Part shown: in pieces, positions 43,724 to 52,078 of the stretch
How the letters are laid out: each line of letters starts with the position of its first letter
Numbering within the stretch: the stretch's first letter is position 1
Source: Thermohalobacter berrensis
GTDB lineage: Bacteria; Bacillota; Clostridia; Tissierellales; Thermohalobacteraceae
Direction of reading: 5' to 3'
Length of the DNA: 64,000 bases
Assembly: GCF_003609645.1 (NCBI RefSeq)
Contig: NZ_MCIB01000036.1
Span: forward strand, 1-64,000
Translations under genes and position numbers: made by a program
Notes under the pieces: generated by a model
The model's input: only the letters and a program-made list of their open reading frames with translations
Told to the model about the DNA's origin: nothing
The model's database searches: none

Positions 43724-43742
43724 GATAATGATTCTCATTACT
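43724..43742. promoter_or_regulatory. Fur box 2
   Basis: GATAATGATTCTCATTACT matches the Fur consensus at about 14 of 19 positions, including the GATAATGAT left arm. It lies 22 bp before the feoA start, giving a second site for iron repression. Confidence 0.75.
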
Positions 43743-43764
43743 AAAATATTTGGGAGGTAATAGT

Positions 43765-43986
43765 ATGACATTAGCAGATGTTAAAAGAGGAGATAAATTC
43801 CAAATAACTTATATACCAGATGAAAAAACAAGAGCATTTGCCTTAAGATTTGGGATATCTGAGGGTGCTACTGTGTCTTGTGCTGAAAAGGTACCAGGAG
43901 GACCTGTAATTGTAAAGAGAAATCTTCAAGAAATTGCTGTTGGTAGAAACTTAGCAAATAAAATAAAAATAAAAAACATTGGATAA
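43765..43986 (+). CDS. feoA: FeoA, SH3-like cytosolic partner of FeoB
   Basis: 73 residues. MTLADVKRGDKFQITYIPDE, LRFGISEGATVSCAEKVPGG and GPVIVKRNLQEIAVGRNLA are the FeoA SH3-like domain. ATG 43765 has GGGAGGT 6-7 nt upstream. It is first in the Fur-box operon and lies 35 nt before feoB. Confidence 0.94.
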   Translation: MTLADVKRGDKFQITYIPDEKTRAFALRFGISEGATVSCAEKVPGGPVIVKRNLQEIAVGRNLANKIKIKNIG

Positions 43987-44021
43987 AAACTAGATGAACA
44001 AAAGATTAAGGAGGTAAAAGT

Positions 44022-45875
44022 ATGGATTGCTGTAATATAAGCCATAAGATAGATATACCTGAAAATTCTAAAAAAGTCGTTCTAGCAGGAAATCCTAATG
44101 TAGGGAAGTCAATTTTCTTTAACTCATTTACAGGTATATATGTAGATGTATCTAATTATCCAGGTACTACTTTAGATATTAGTACAGGAAAATTTGGAGA
44201 TTACTATGTAATAGATACACCAGGGGTATACGGAGTTTCATCGTTTAATGATGAAGAAATTGTTGCAAGGGATGTTATAGCTTCAGCTGATATTGTAGTA
44301 AACATAGTAGATGCAGTTCATTTAGAGCGTGACCTTTTCCTAACACAACAAATTATTGATATGGGTATACCAGTAATTGTTGCATTAAACATGATGGATG
44401 ATGCTAAGAAAAATGGATTAGATATTAATGTTTCAAAACTTAGTAAAGAACTAGGTGTACCGGTAATTCCTACTGTTGCACCAAAAGGTGAAGGCTTAGA
44501 AGAAGTTAAAAAGTCCATTAATAAAGCTAAGATAGGAAATAGTAGTTTAACCCTTACAGAAGAATTAGAAGATATTAAGAAAAAGGCGGGTAATCAACCT
44601 GAAGCATTACTAATCCTTGAAGGGGATCCTCACGTAACTGAAAAATATGGATTAAAACCAATAAATCATAGGGAAAAAATTTATAAGGACAGAAGAGAAA
44701 GAGTAAATAAAATTGTTGATAATGTAGTAAAAGAAACAACAGAGGGAACAAACTTTAAAACTACATTAGGTAGAATGATGGTTAACCCTATAACAGGTAT
44801 TCCTATGTTATTGTTAGCCCTATATGGATTATATGAATTTGTAGGTGTTTTTGTTGCACAGACAGTTGTAGGTATTACAGAAGAAACAATATTTTTAGAA
44901 ATGTATGAGCCTTTTATTAGAAGGGTAGTTGGAAATGTAGTAGAACCATCTTCATTATTTGGACAACTACTAATAGGTGAATTTGGATTACTTACTATGG
45001 CAATTACTTATACATTTGGATTATTATTACCTTTAGTTATTGGTTTCTACTTATTCTTATCAATATTAGAAGACTCAGGCTATATGCCTCGTATTGCTGC
45101 TTTGGTAGATAGAGTTCTAACTTCATTAGGCTTAAACGGAAGGGCAATTATTCCAATGTTATTAGGTTTTGGTTGTGTTACAATGGCTACAATAACAACA
45201 CGCTTATTAGGGTCTAAGAGGGAAAAAATAATTGCAGTATTCCTATTAGGTTTAGCAATACCTTGTTCAGCTCAGTTAGGTGTAATCGCAGGATTAATAG
45301 CACCTTTAGGGGCTAAATTCTTCATTATTTATGTTGCAGCAATATTTATAATCTATGTATTAGTAGGAACATTATTAAACAAGGTAATGCCAGGGGAAAC
45401 AACTGATTTATTAATAGATTTACCACCATTAAGATTACCAAGGGTTAGCAACGTATTAAGAAAAACATATATAAAGTCTAAGTCATTTATTAAAGAGGCA
45501 GGTCCTATATTTGCTATAGGAGCAATAGTAATAACATTAATGCAAGAGTTTGGAATGTTAACTGCTATTCAGAATGCAGTAGCACCAATTACTGTAGGCT
45601 GGCTAGAATTACCTAAAGAAGCTGCAACAGCCTTCATAATGGGTATAGTTAGACGTGACTTTGGTGCAGCTGGATTAACAGATTTAGCAATGACTCCAGC
45701 TCAAACAGTAGTATCACTAGTTACAATTACATTATTTGTACCTTGTATTGCAGCTATGATGATTATGATAAAAGAAAGAAGCTGGAAGGAAGCTCTAGCA
45801 ATTTGGTTTGGAAGTTGGATAATTGCATTTGTTGCAGGTGGTGTTGTAGCGAAAATACTGCCATTATTAGCCTAG
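44022..45875 (+). CDS. feoB: Ferrous iron transporter FeoB
   Basis: 617 residues. The G domain shows GNPNVGKSIFFNS (G1), DTPGVYG (G3) and ALNMMDDAK (G4, NxxD-like). The GDI-like region follows and then the transport domain from about residue 250 with two Gate motifs (LGFGCVTMATITTR and VPCIAAMMIM), and the Cys in ALVDRVLTS-LGLN region. It is a GTP-coupled Fe(II) importer in the membrane. The protein is shorter than E. coli FeoB (about 770), normal for Clostridia. AAGGAGG precedes the ATG. A zinc-ribbon gene follows after 11 nt. Confidence 0.96.
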   Translation: MDCCNISHKIDIPENSKKVVLAGNPNVGKSIFFNSFTGIYVDVSNYPGTTLDISTGKFGDYYVIDTPGVYGVSSFNDEEIVARDVIASADIVVNIVDAVHLERDLFLTQQIIDMGIPVIVALNMMDDAKKNGLDINVSKLSKELGVPVIPTVAPKGEGLEEVKKSINKAKIGNSSLTLTEELEDIKKKAGNQPEALLILEGDPHVTEKYGLKPINHREKIYKDRRERVNKIVDNVVKETTEGTNFKTTLGRMMVNPITGIPMLLLALYGLYEFVGVFVAQTVVGITEETIFLEMYEPFIRRVVGNVVEPSSLFGQLLIGEFGLLTMAITYTFGLLLPLVIGFYLFLSILEDSGYMPRIAALVDRVLTSLGLNGRAIIPMLLGFGCVTMATITTRLLGSKREKIIAVFLLGLAIPCSAQLGVIAGLIAPLGAKFFIIYVAAIFIIYVLVGTLLNKVMPGETTDLLIDLPPLRLPRVSNVLRKTYIKSKSFIKEAGPIFAIGAIVITLMQEFGMLTAIQNAVAPITVGWLELPKEAATAFIMGIVRRDFGAAGLTDLAMTPAQTVVSLVTITLFVPCIAAMMIMIKERSWKEALAIWFGSWIIAFVAGGVVAKILPLLA

Positions 45876-45886
45876 AAGGTGATTAA

Positions 45887-46030
45887 ATGAAATGTAATCA
45901 AAAGGAAAAAAAGAGGATATGTCCCCAATGTGGTTTTGAAATAAAAGACTTAGAAGCTATTAGATGTCCCCGATGTTTTAAAATTCTATTAAAAAGCTGT
46001 TCCGAATGTGATGGCTGTACATTTAAATAG
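45887..46030 (+). CDS. 47-residue zinc-ribbon protein in the feo operon
   Basis: The 47 residues hold eight Cys in paired form: CN.., CPQCGFEI, CPRCFKIL, CSECDGC. The two CPxC knuckles make a zinc ribbon likely. AGAAGGTGA lies 6 nt before ATG 45887, and it starts 11 nt after feoB with a terminator just after it, so it is the third gene of the feo operon. It is not FeoC by sequence (no winged helix). It may act as a redox or metal partner of FeoB; inference. Confidence 0.72.
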   Translation: MKCNQKEKKRICPQCGFEIKDLEAIRCPRCFKILLKSCSECDGCTFK

Positions 46031-46066
46031 GAAAGGTGGCTGATTTTTCAGCCACCTTTCCTATTT
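46031..46066 (+). terminator. Terminator of the feo operon
   Basis: GAAAGGTGGCTGA and TCAGCCACCTTTC form a 13-bp stem with a short loop, followed by CTATTTA. Confidence 0.88.
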
Positions 46067-46140
46067 ATATATAAACTTTTATTGTCTAAGAAAGTATATT
46101 TAAACAAATTGATGAAATAAAGATAAATAATATATTTAAG

Positions 46141-46175
46141 GTTCCCCTAGCGGAAGCGAGATTTGCTCGCTTTTT
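46141..46175 (+). repeat. Dispersed GTTCC-CTAGC hairpin element, copy B
   Basis: Starts GTTCCCCTAGCGGAAGCGAG, then ATTTGCTCGC and TTTTT. Contains the AGCGAG/CTCGCT stem (6 bp) with T-tract. See the related copies at 9706 and 10867. It lies in the gap before the NhaC gene. Confidence 0.6.
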
Positions 46176-46281
46176 AAATAAGAAATTTCCTAGATTAAAT
46201 TTTAACTATTGTAAGTTTTCTAAAATATTATACAATAATAATGAATTTTAAATGCATAATTAATATTCTAGAGGTGATTTA

Positions 46282-47634
46282 GTGGACTTAATATTAGGAT
46301 TAATTTTAATATTTTCCTTACTATTATACGGCTCCTATAAAGGAACTTTTTTAGCTTACCTATTGATAGCAGGATTATTTATATTATATTTAGTAGGAAT
46401 AAAACGGGGGTTTAAATTTAAAGAATTAGTTAAATTTAGTATAAATGGATCTAAAAAAGCATTACTTATTGTTAGAATATTTATGCTTATAGGGGCAATT
46501 ATTTCTGTTTGGATGGCTTCAGGAACTATCCCTTTCATTGTATATCATGGATTAGAAATGATTAATTTTAATTATTTTATTCTTTCTGCCTTTATATTAA
46601 GTGCAATAGTTTCATTGCTTTTAGGAACTGCCTTTGGTGTTGTAGGTACAATTGGGGTTGTACTTATGATTATGGCCAAAACGGGAGATATAAATCTCAG
46701 TCTAGTAGGTGGTGCAATTATATCTGGTGCCTATTTTGGAGATAGATGTTCTCCAATGTCATCTAGTGCCATGTTAGTAGCTACACTTACTGAAACAAAA
46801 ATTTATAGAAATATCAAATTAATGTTTAAAACAACTATTATACCTTTAATAATAACTCTAATAGCCTTTATTATTTTATCATTAGAAAATCCTCTTATAA
46901 TTAAGGGTAATATGATTAGTTCCGAGATAATAAATATTTTTAATATTGACATTATTGTACTTATCCCAGTTGTAGTTATAATTTTTTTGATTTTATTGAG
47001 AATAGATATTAAAATATCAATGTTTATAAGTATTTTATCAGGTATTATTATAGCTGTTTTTGTACAAAATAGAAGTATTTTAGATGTAATAAAGTATATT
47101 ATATTTGGATTTAGTCTAGAAGAAGCTGCGCAGCTTCAGGCAATATTAAAAGGTGGCGGAGTTGTTTCTATGTTAAAGGCCTCTATTATTGTACTTATTT
47201 CTACAGCATATGCAGGTATATTTGAAGGTACTAATTTATTAAAGGAATTAGAAGGGTTTATATATAAGGTTAGTAATAAATATGGAGTTTTTGCGGCAAT
47301 ATTATTTACTAGTATAATAACATCTTCTTTTGGTTGTACACAGACCCTTGCTATTATACTCACCTATCAACTTTTAAAGAAGATATATGATGAAAGAGGG
47401 TTAAATAAATATGACCTGGCTATTGATATTGAAAATACAGTAGTAGTTATGGCAGCTCTAATTCCTTGGAATGTTGCAGGAGCAATACCAGCAGCTACCC
47501 TATCAATAGATTCAAGTTTTATTCCATATAGTTTTTACCTTTATTTTTTACCTAGTATAACTTTATTAAGTAACAAGCTTTTATTTAAACTTAAAAAAAT
47601 AAAGCATATCCAGTTACCTAAAATTAGGCATTAA
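46282..47634 (+). CDS. nhaC: Na+/H+ antiporter, NhaC family
   Basis: 450 residues and about eleven helices. VGGAIISGAYFGDRCSPMSS near residue 143-162 is the conserved NhaC family block; later FGCTQTLAIILTYQL and IENTVVVMAALIPWNVAGAIP support it. It exchanges sodium or an organic cation (some members take malate or tyrosine) for protons. The start is GTG 46282 with AGAGGTGA upstream. It stands alone between the repeat element and a terminator. Confidence 0.88.
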   Translation: MDLILGLILIFSLLLYGSYKGTFLAYLLIAGLFILYLVGIKRGFKFKELVKFSINGSKKALLIVRIFMLIGAIISVWMASGTIPFIVYHGLEMINFNYFILSAFILSAIVSLLLGTAFGVVGTIGVVLMIMAKTGDINLSLVGGAIISGAYFGDRCSPMSSSAMLVATLTETKIYRNIKLMFKTTIIPLIITLIAFIILSLENPLIIKGNMISSEIINIFNIDIIVLIPVVVIIFLILLRIDIKISMFISILSGIIIAVFVQNRSILDVIKYIIFGFSLEEAAQLQAILKGGGVVSMLKASIIVLISTAYAGIFEGTNLLKELEGFIYKVSNKYGVFAAILFTSIITSSFGCTQTLAIILTYQLLKKIYDERGLNKYDLAIDIENTVVVMAALIPWNVAGAIPAATLSIDSSFIPYSFYLYFLPSITLLSNKLLFKLKKIKHIQLPKIRH

Positions 47635-47668
47635 AAAAGATGGTCTTACAATAGACCATCTTTTTTAA
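47631..47668 (+). terminator. Terminator after nhaC
   Basis: TTAAAAAAGATGGTC pairs with GACCATCTTTTTTAA across an 8-nt loop; symmetric and strong. Confidence 0.93.
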
Positions 47669-47766
47669 TGCTTATAATCCCTCTACTTCTCAGAATAATC
47701 AATTATACATTCGAGCATAATAGAATTGAATTTAAATTATCTTTTTTCCAGAAAGAGGGTGAGTTT

Positions 47767-48297
47767 GTGGGAATAAGGATTGAAAAGCATGAGGAAGAAA
47801 ATTTTAAAAAGTTAGACCAAGTGATTGAGAAATACAAAGAAGAGGAAGGTATGCTAATTAGGATTTTACAAAAGGCTCAGGATATTTTTGGCTATTTACC
47901 AATGAAAGTTCAATCATACATATCGGAAAGGTTAGATATCCCAATTTCTACGGTAAACGGTATAGTGACTTTCTATTCTTTGTTTTATCAAGAACCACAA
48001 GGTAAATATACAATAAGTGTGTGTACAGGAACTGCATGTTATGTAAAGGGAGCACATGAAGTTTTAGATGCTATAAAGGATGAATTGCAAATAAAAGAAG
48101 GGGAAACTACCATGGATAAACTTTTTACTTTAAAAACAACTAGATGTATTGGTGCCTGTGGTCTAGCACCTGTTATTACGATAAATGATGATGTTTACGG
48201 AAGACTAACTCCAGCTGATATACCATCAATTTTATATAAGTATATTAAAACCCATAAGAAGGCTCATGTTCCAGAGAAAGAGGAGGTGAAAAATTGA
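47767..48297 (+). CDS. HydC, NuoE-like subunit of trimeric [FeFe] hydrogenase
   Basis: 176 residues. After a short charged N-terminus it has the NuoE helical part (LIRILQKAQDIFGYLP) and a thioredoxin-like [2Fe-2S] domain with CTGTACYVKGA and CIGACGLAP supplying the four Cys. GTG 47767 is chosen, with AGAGGGTGA 6 nt upstream; 33 codons in front of it look unlike the family and fall near the nhaC terminator. First gene of a hydCBA set; 3' end overlaps the next start by 4 nt. It passes electrons between NADH and the hydrogenase. Confidence 0.92.
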   Translation: MGIRIEKHEEENFKKLDQVIEKYKEEEGMLIRILQKAQDIFGYLPMKVQSYISERLDIPISTVNGIVTFYSLFYQEPQGKYTISVCTGTACYVKGAHEVLDAIKDELQIKEGETTMDKLFTLKTTRCIGACGLAPVITINDDVYGRLTPADIPSILYKYIKTHKKAHVPEKEEVKN

Positions 48298-50192
48298 AAT
48301 TACAGCAGTTAAACTCTAAAGATGATTTAGTAAGAGTAAGAGAAGAAACCTATAATAATATGAAGTTGCGTTTTAAAGAAGAAAATGTAGAAAAGGAGAT
48401 AAATAAATATCACATATTAGTTTGTACAGGGGCTGGATGTATTTCCTCAAGAAGTAATTCAGTACATAAAAAATTAGATAAAGAAATAAAAAAGAGAAAA
48501 CTACAAGAAAAAGTAAAAGTATTTAAAACAGGTTGTTTTGGTTTATGCAAATTAGGTCCTATAGTGGTAGTTCATCCAGATAGAACCTTTTATACAAAGG
48601 TAGATCCTAAAGATGTTGATGAAATACTAGAAATGCATATAGAAAAAGGTCAACCAGTGGAGAGACTATTTTATAGGTCACCTAAAACAAATGAAGTTCA
48701 AAAAACAATAGATGAAGTAGATTTTTTTGATTATCAAAACCGTATAGCACTTAGAAATTGTGGAGTAATAAACCCAGAGGATATAACTGAATATATAGCA
48801 ATGGATGGATATATGGCTTTAGCTGATATTTTGGTAAATAAAACAGATCCTAAAGTTATAATTGAAGAAATTAAACAGTCTGGTTTACGAGGAAGAGGAG
48901 GGGGAGGATTTTTAACAGGAAAAAAATGGGAGTATGCATCTGCATATGAAAGTGATAAAAAATTTGTACTTTGCAATGCTGATGAAGGTGACCCTGGGGC
49001 ATTTATGGACCGTTCAATATTAGAAGGAGATCCCCATAGTGTAATAGAGGCTATGATTATAGCTGGATACTGTATAGGTGCACATAAGGGATATATATAT
49101 GTAAGGGCTGAATATGAGGCAGCATTAAATAGAATTGAAAAAGCTTTAGACCAAGCTAAAAAAATGGGACTTTTAGGAAAAAATATACTTGGATCTTCAT
49201 TTGACTTTGATTTAGACATAAGATTAGGAGCTGGAGCTTTTGTATGTGGAGAGGAAACAGCCCTTATCCAATCAACTATGGGTTTAAGGGGTGAACCAAG
49301 ACCAAGACCACCTTTCCCTGCAGAAGTTGGGCTTTGGGAACAACCTACATTAAACAATAATGTTGAAACATATGCTAATATTCCAATAATTTTAAGAAAA
49401 GGAGCAGATTGGTATTCAAGTATTGGAACGGAGGGAAGTAAAGGTACAAAGGTCTTTGCTTTAGCTGGCCAAATTAACAATACAGGATTAATTGAAGTAC
49501 CTATGGGAACAAAGTTAAAGACAATAATATATGATATTGGCGGTGGAATTCACGATAACAAGGAATTTAAGGCCCTTCAAACAGGAGGACCTTCAGGGGG
49601 TTGTATACCATCTGACTTATTAACTACAGAAGTAGATTATGAATCATTAGCAGACATAGGCTCAATGATGGGCTCTGGTGGAATGATTGTTATGGATCAG
49701 ACGGATTGCATGGTTGATATAGCACGATTTTATTTAGAGTTTGCCCATGATGAATCATGTGGAAAATGTGTTCCATGTAGGGTAGGTACCAAGCGACTGT
49801 TAGAAATTCTCCAAAAGATTACAAGTGGAAAAGGAGAAATGGAAGATTTAGAAATACTAGAAAATCTATGCTATGACATTAAGGATTCTTCATTGTGTGG
49901 TTTAGGACAGACAGCCCCAAATCCAGTACTAAGTACCTTACAATACTTTAGAGATGAATATATAACACATGTAAAGGAAAAGAGATGTCCTGCAAAGGTA
50001 TGTAATGAACTATTAAAAGTAGTAATTTCTGAAGAAAAATGTGTTGCATGTGGGATTTGTGCAAGGGTGTGTCCTGTAAATGCTATTACAGGAGAGCATA
50101 AAAAACCTCCATTTAAAATCCATCAGGATGTTTGTATTAAATGTGGGGCTTGTGTTCAAAAATGTCCTGTAGACGCTATATATAAGGAATAA
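48294..50192 (+). CDS. HydB, NuoF-like NADH-binding subunit of [FeFe] hydrogenase
   Basis: 632 residues. The N-terminal thioredoxin-like [2Fe-2S] domain has CTGAGCISSR and CFGLCKLGP (about residues 35-95). The FMN/NADH part shows GLRGRGGGGFLTGKKWEYA near 200 and GAGAFVCGEETALI near 315. The [4Fe-4S] motif is SCGKCVPCRVGTKR with SLCGLG (about 490-550), and two ferredoxin clusters end it (CVACGICARVCP and CIKCGACVQKCP). This is the HydB layout of electron-bifurcating hydrogenases. TTG 48294 has AGGAGG 7 nt before it. Confidence 0.95.
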   Translation: MKLQQLNSKDDLVRVREETYNNMKLRFKEENVEKEINKYHILVCTGAGCISSRSNSVHKKLDKEIKKRKLQEKVKVFKTGCFGLCKLGPIVVVHPDRTFYTKVDPKDVDEILEMHIEKGQPVERLFYRSPKTNEVQKTIDEVDFFDYQNRIALRNCGVINPEDITEYIAMDGYMALADILVNKTDPKVIIEEIKQSGLRGRGGGGFLTGKKWEYASAYESDKKFVLCNADEGDPGAFMDRSILEGDPHSVIEAMIIAGYCIGAHKGYIYVRAEYEAALNRIEKALDQAKKMGLLGKNILGSSFDFDLDIRLGAGAFVCGEETALIQSTMGLRGEPRPRPPFPAEVGLWEQPTLNNNVETYANIPIILRKGADWYSSIGTEGSKGTKVFALAGQINNTGLIEVPMGTKLKTIIYDIGGGIHDNKEFKALQTGGPSGGCIPSDLLTTEVDYESLADIGSMMGSGGMIVMDQTDCMVDIARFYLEFAHDESCGKCVPCRVGTKRLLEILQKITSGKGEMEDLEILENLCYDIKDSSLCGLGQTAPNPVLSTLQYFRDEYITHVKEKRCPAKVCNELLKVVISEEKCVACGICARVCPVNAITGEHKKPPFKIHQDVCIKCGACVQKCPVDAIYKE

Positions 50193-50205
50193 GGGTGGTG
50201 ATATA

Positions 50206-52047
50206 ATGGAGAACATACCTGAGAAAGAAGAAAATAAAATATATGAAAATGAAGAAAAAGTAACTATAACTATAGATGGAAGAGATTATGAAGTTCCAAA
50301 GGGTTTAACAGTATTAGAGGCTGCAAGGATGGTAAATATAGAAATTCCAAGTTTATGTTATTTAAAGGACATTAATGAGATTGGAACTTGCAGGGTTTGT
50401 GTTGTGGAAGTAGAAGGTTCTAGAACATTACAACCTTCATGTGTATATCCTGTTAGAGAGGGGTTAAGAGTTAGAACAAATACTGAAAGGGTAAGAAGGG
50501 CAAGAAGAACAGCAGTAAGTCTATTGCTTTCTAATCATCATAGAGAATGTACTACATGTGTTGCTAACTTAAATTGTGAATTACAGAATGTAGCAGCAGA
50601 TTTAGGAATTAGAAATATACCCTTTACAGGTGAAAAAGTGGATTATGGTGTCCATAATAATAATCCTGCAATTCAAAGAGATTACAATAAATGTATAAAC
50701 TGTAGACGCTGTATGGCAATATGTAACAAAATTCAGGAATGCTACGTTTATTCTCCAATCAATAGAGGTTTTGATACACTTATTGCACCAGCTTTTCAAA
50801 AGGACTTATCTGAAGTTAGCTGTATTATGTGTGGCCAATGTGTTCTAGCTTGTCCTACTGGCTCTTTAGCTGAAAAAGAGCATATTAATGAAGTTCTTGA
50901 AGCAATATCAGACCCAAATAAACATGTAATTGCGCAGACAGCTCCTTCTATTCAGGTTACTATAGGTGAGCCCTTTGGAATGCCTGTTGGTTCATTTGTT
51001 GCTGGTAAATTAGTTGCTGCACTTAAACGTATAGGATTTGATAAAGTTTTTGCAACAGATGTTACTGCAGACCTTACAATTATGGAGGAAAGTGAAGAAC
51101 TATTACATAGATTATTTCATGAACCAGACAAACTTCCACTATTATCTTCCTGTTGCCCTGGATGGGTAAAATATGCAGAACACTTCTTCCCTGAGTTTCT
51201 TCCTAATTTGTCTAGTACTAAATCTCCCCATGAAATGTGTGGTGCTTTATCAAAGACATGGTATGCACAGAAATATGGAATTGATCCAGATAAAATAGTA
51301 AATGTAGCAATAATGCCTTGTACTGCTAAAAAATATGAGGTTGCTAGACCAGAAATGGAATCAGATGGATATAGGAATGTTGATTATGTATTAACAACTA
51401 GAGAATTGACCAGAATGATTAGAGAAACAGGTTTAGATTTCCCTAACCTACCAGAAGAAGAATATGATGAACCCTTTGATCAATATAGTGGTGCAGGAAT
51501 GATATTTGGAGCTACTGGTGGACTTTTCGAAGCTGTATTACGTACAGTTCATGAAAAAATTACTGGTGATAAAATGGAAGTACCAGATTATACTGATGAA
51601 CATGTTCAAAGTGGCTTAAAATATGGAAGAGTAACTATAGGAGATAAAACCCTTAATATTGCAATTGCACATGGAACAGGAAATGCAAAAAGGGCATTAG
51701 ATAGAATGAAAAGGGGAGAATGGAAAATCCACTTTATGGAAGTTATGGCATGTCCAGGAGGCTGTGTAGGTGGAGGAGGTCAGCCTATATTAGGTAGTAG
51801 AGATCATAAATTTATATCATTAAGTTATCGTCATAATAGAGCAGATGCACTATTTAATGTTGAAAAGGGTAAAAAGATTAGGCGTTCCCATGAAAATCCA
51901 AGGGTAAGACAAATTTATGAAGAGTTTTTAGGTCATCCTGCCTCAGAAAAGGCAAATAAATATCTTCATACTTCATATATTCCTAGGGGAAGACATCCTT
52001 ATTTAGTAGATGAAAAACATTATAAAGGATATAATGAAAAAGATTAA
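50206..52047 (+). CDS. hydA: HydA, catalytic subunit of [FeFe] hydrogenase
   Basis: 613 residues. In order: plant-type [2Fe-2S] (CYLKDINEIGTCRVC), a His-Cys cluster (HHRECTTCVANLNC), two [4Fe-4S] sites (CINCRRCMAIC and CIMCGQCVLACP), then the H-cluster domain with L1 LLSSCCPGWVKY, L2 MPCTAKKYE and L3 MEVMACPGGCVGGGGQP, and a small C-terminal subunit-like part. The L1 Thr common elsewhere is Ser here. With HydB and HydC it should bifurcate electrons from NADH and reduced ferredoxin to hydrogen, which would use the ferredoxin made by the VOR enzymes. GGTGGTG precedes the ATG. Confidence 0.97.
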   Translation: MENIPEKEENKIYENEEKVTITIDGRDYEVPKGLTVLEAARMVNIEIPSLCYLKDINEIGTCRVCVVEVEGSRTLQPSCVYPVREGLRVRTNTERVRRARRTAVSLLLSNHHRECTTCVANLNCELQNVAADLGIRNIPFTGEKVDYGVHNNNPAIQRDYNKCINCRRCMAICNKIQECYVYSPINRGFDTLIAPAFQKDLSEVSCIMCGQCVLACPTGSLAEKEHINEVLEAISDPNKHVIAQTAPSIQVTIGEPFGMPVGSFVAGKLVAALKRIGFDKVFATDVTADLTIMEESEELLHRLFHEPDKLPLLSSCCPGWVKYAEHFFPEFLPNLSSTKSPHEMCGALSKTWYAQKYGIDPDKIVNVAIMPCTAKKYEVARPEMESDGYRNVDYVLTTRELTRMIRETGLDFPNLPEEEYDEPFDQYSGAGMIFGATGGLFEAVLRTVHEKITGDKMEVPDYTDEHVQSGLKYGRVTIGDKTLNIAIAHGTGNAKRALDRMKRGEWKIHFMEVMACPGGCVGGGGQPILGSRDHKFISLSYRHNRADALFNVEKGKKIRRSHENPRVRQIYEEFLGHPASEKANKYLHTSYIPRGRHPYLVDEKHYKGYNEKD

Positions 52048-52078
52048 ACTGAAGGATTGTACCTTCAGTTTAATCTTT
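52042..52078. terminator. Bidirectional terminator between hydA and the P-type ATPase
   Basis: AGATTAAACTGAAGG pairs with CCTTCAGTTTAATCT around a 7-nt loop, a 15-bp stem. It includes both stop codons. Confidence 0.9.

Noticed and set aside
43556-43744. 62-codon plus-strand frame before feoA
   Set aside because: It lies over the promoter and both Fur boxes and has no ribosome site.
48734-49480. 248-codon open frame on the minus strand inside hydB
   Set aside because: It is antisense to the conserved NuoF-like gene, has no ribosome site, and its protein is low-complexity Ser/Pro/Ile, a by-product of codon bias.
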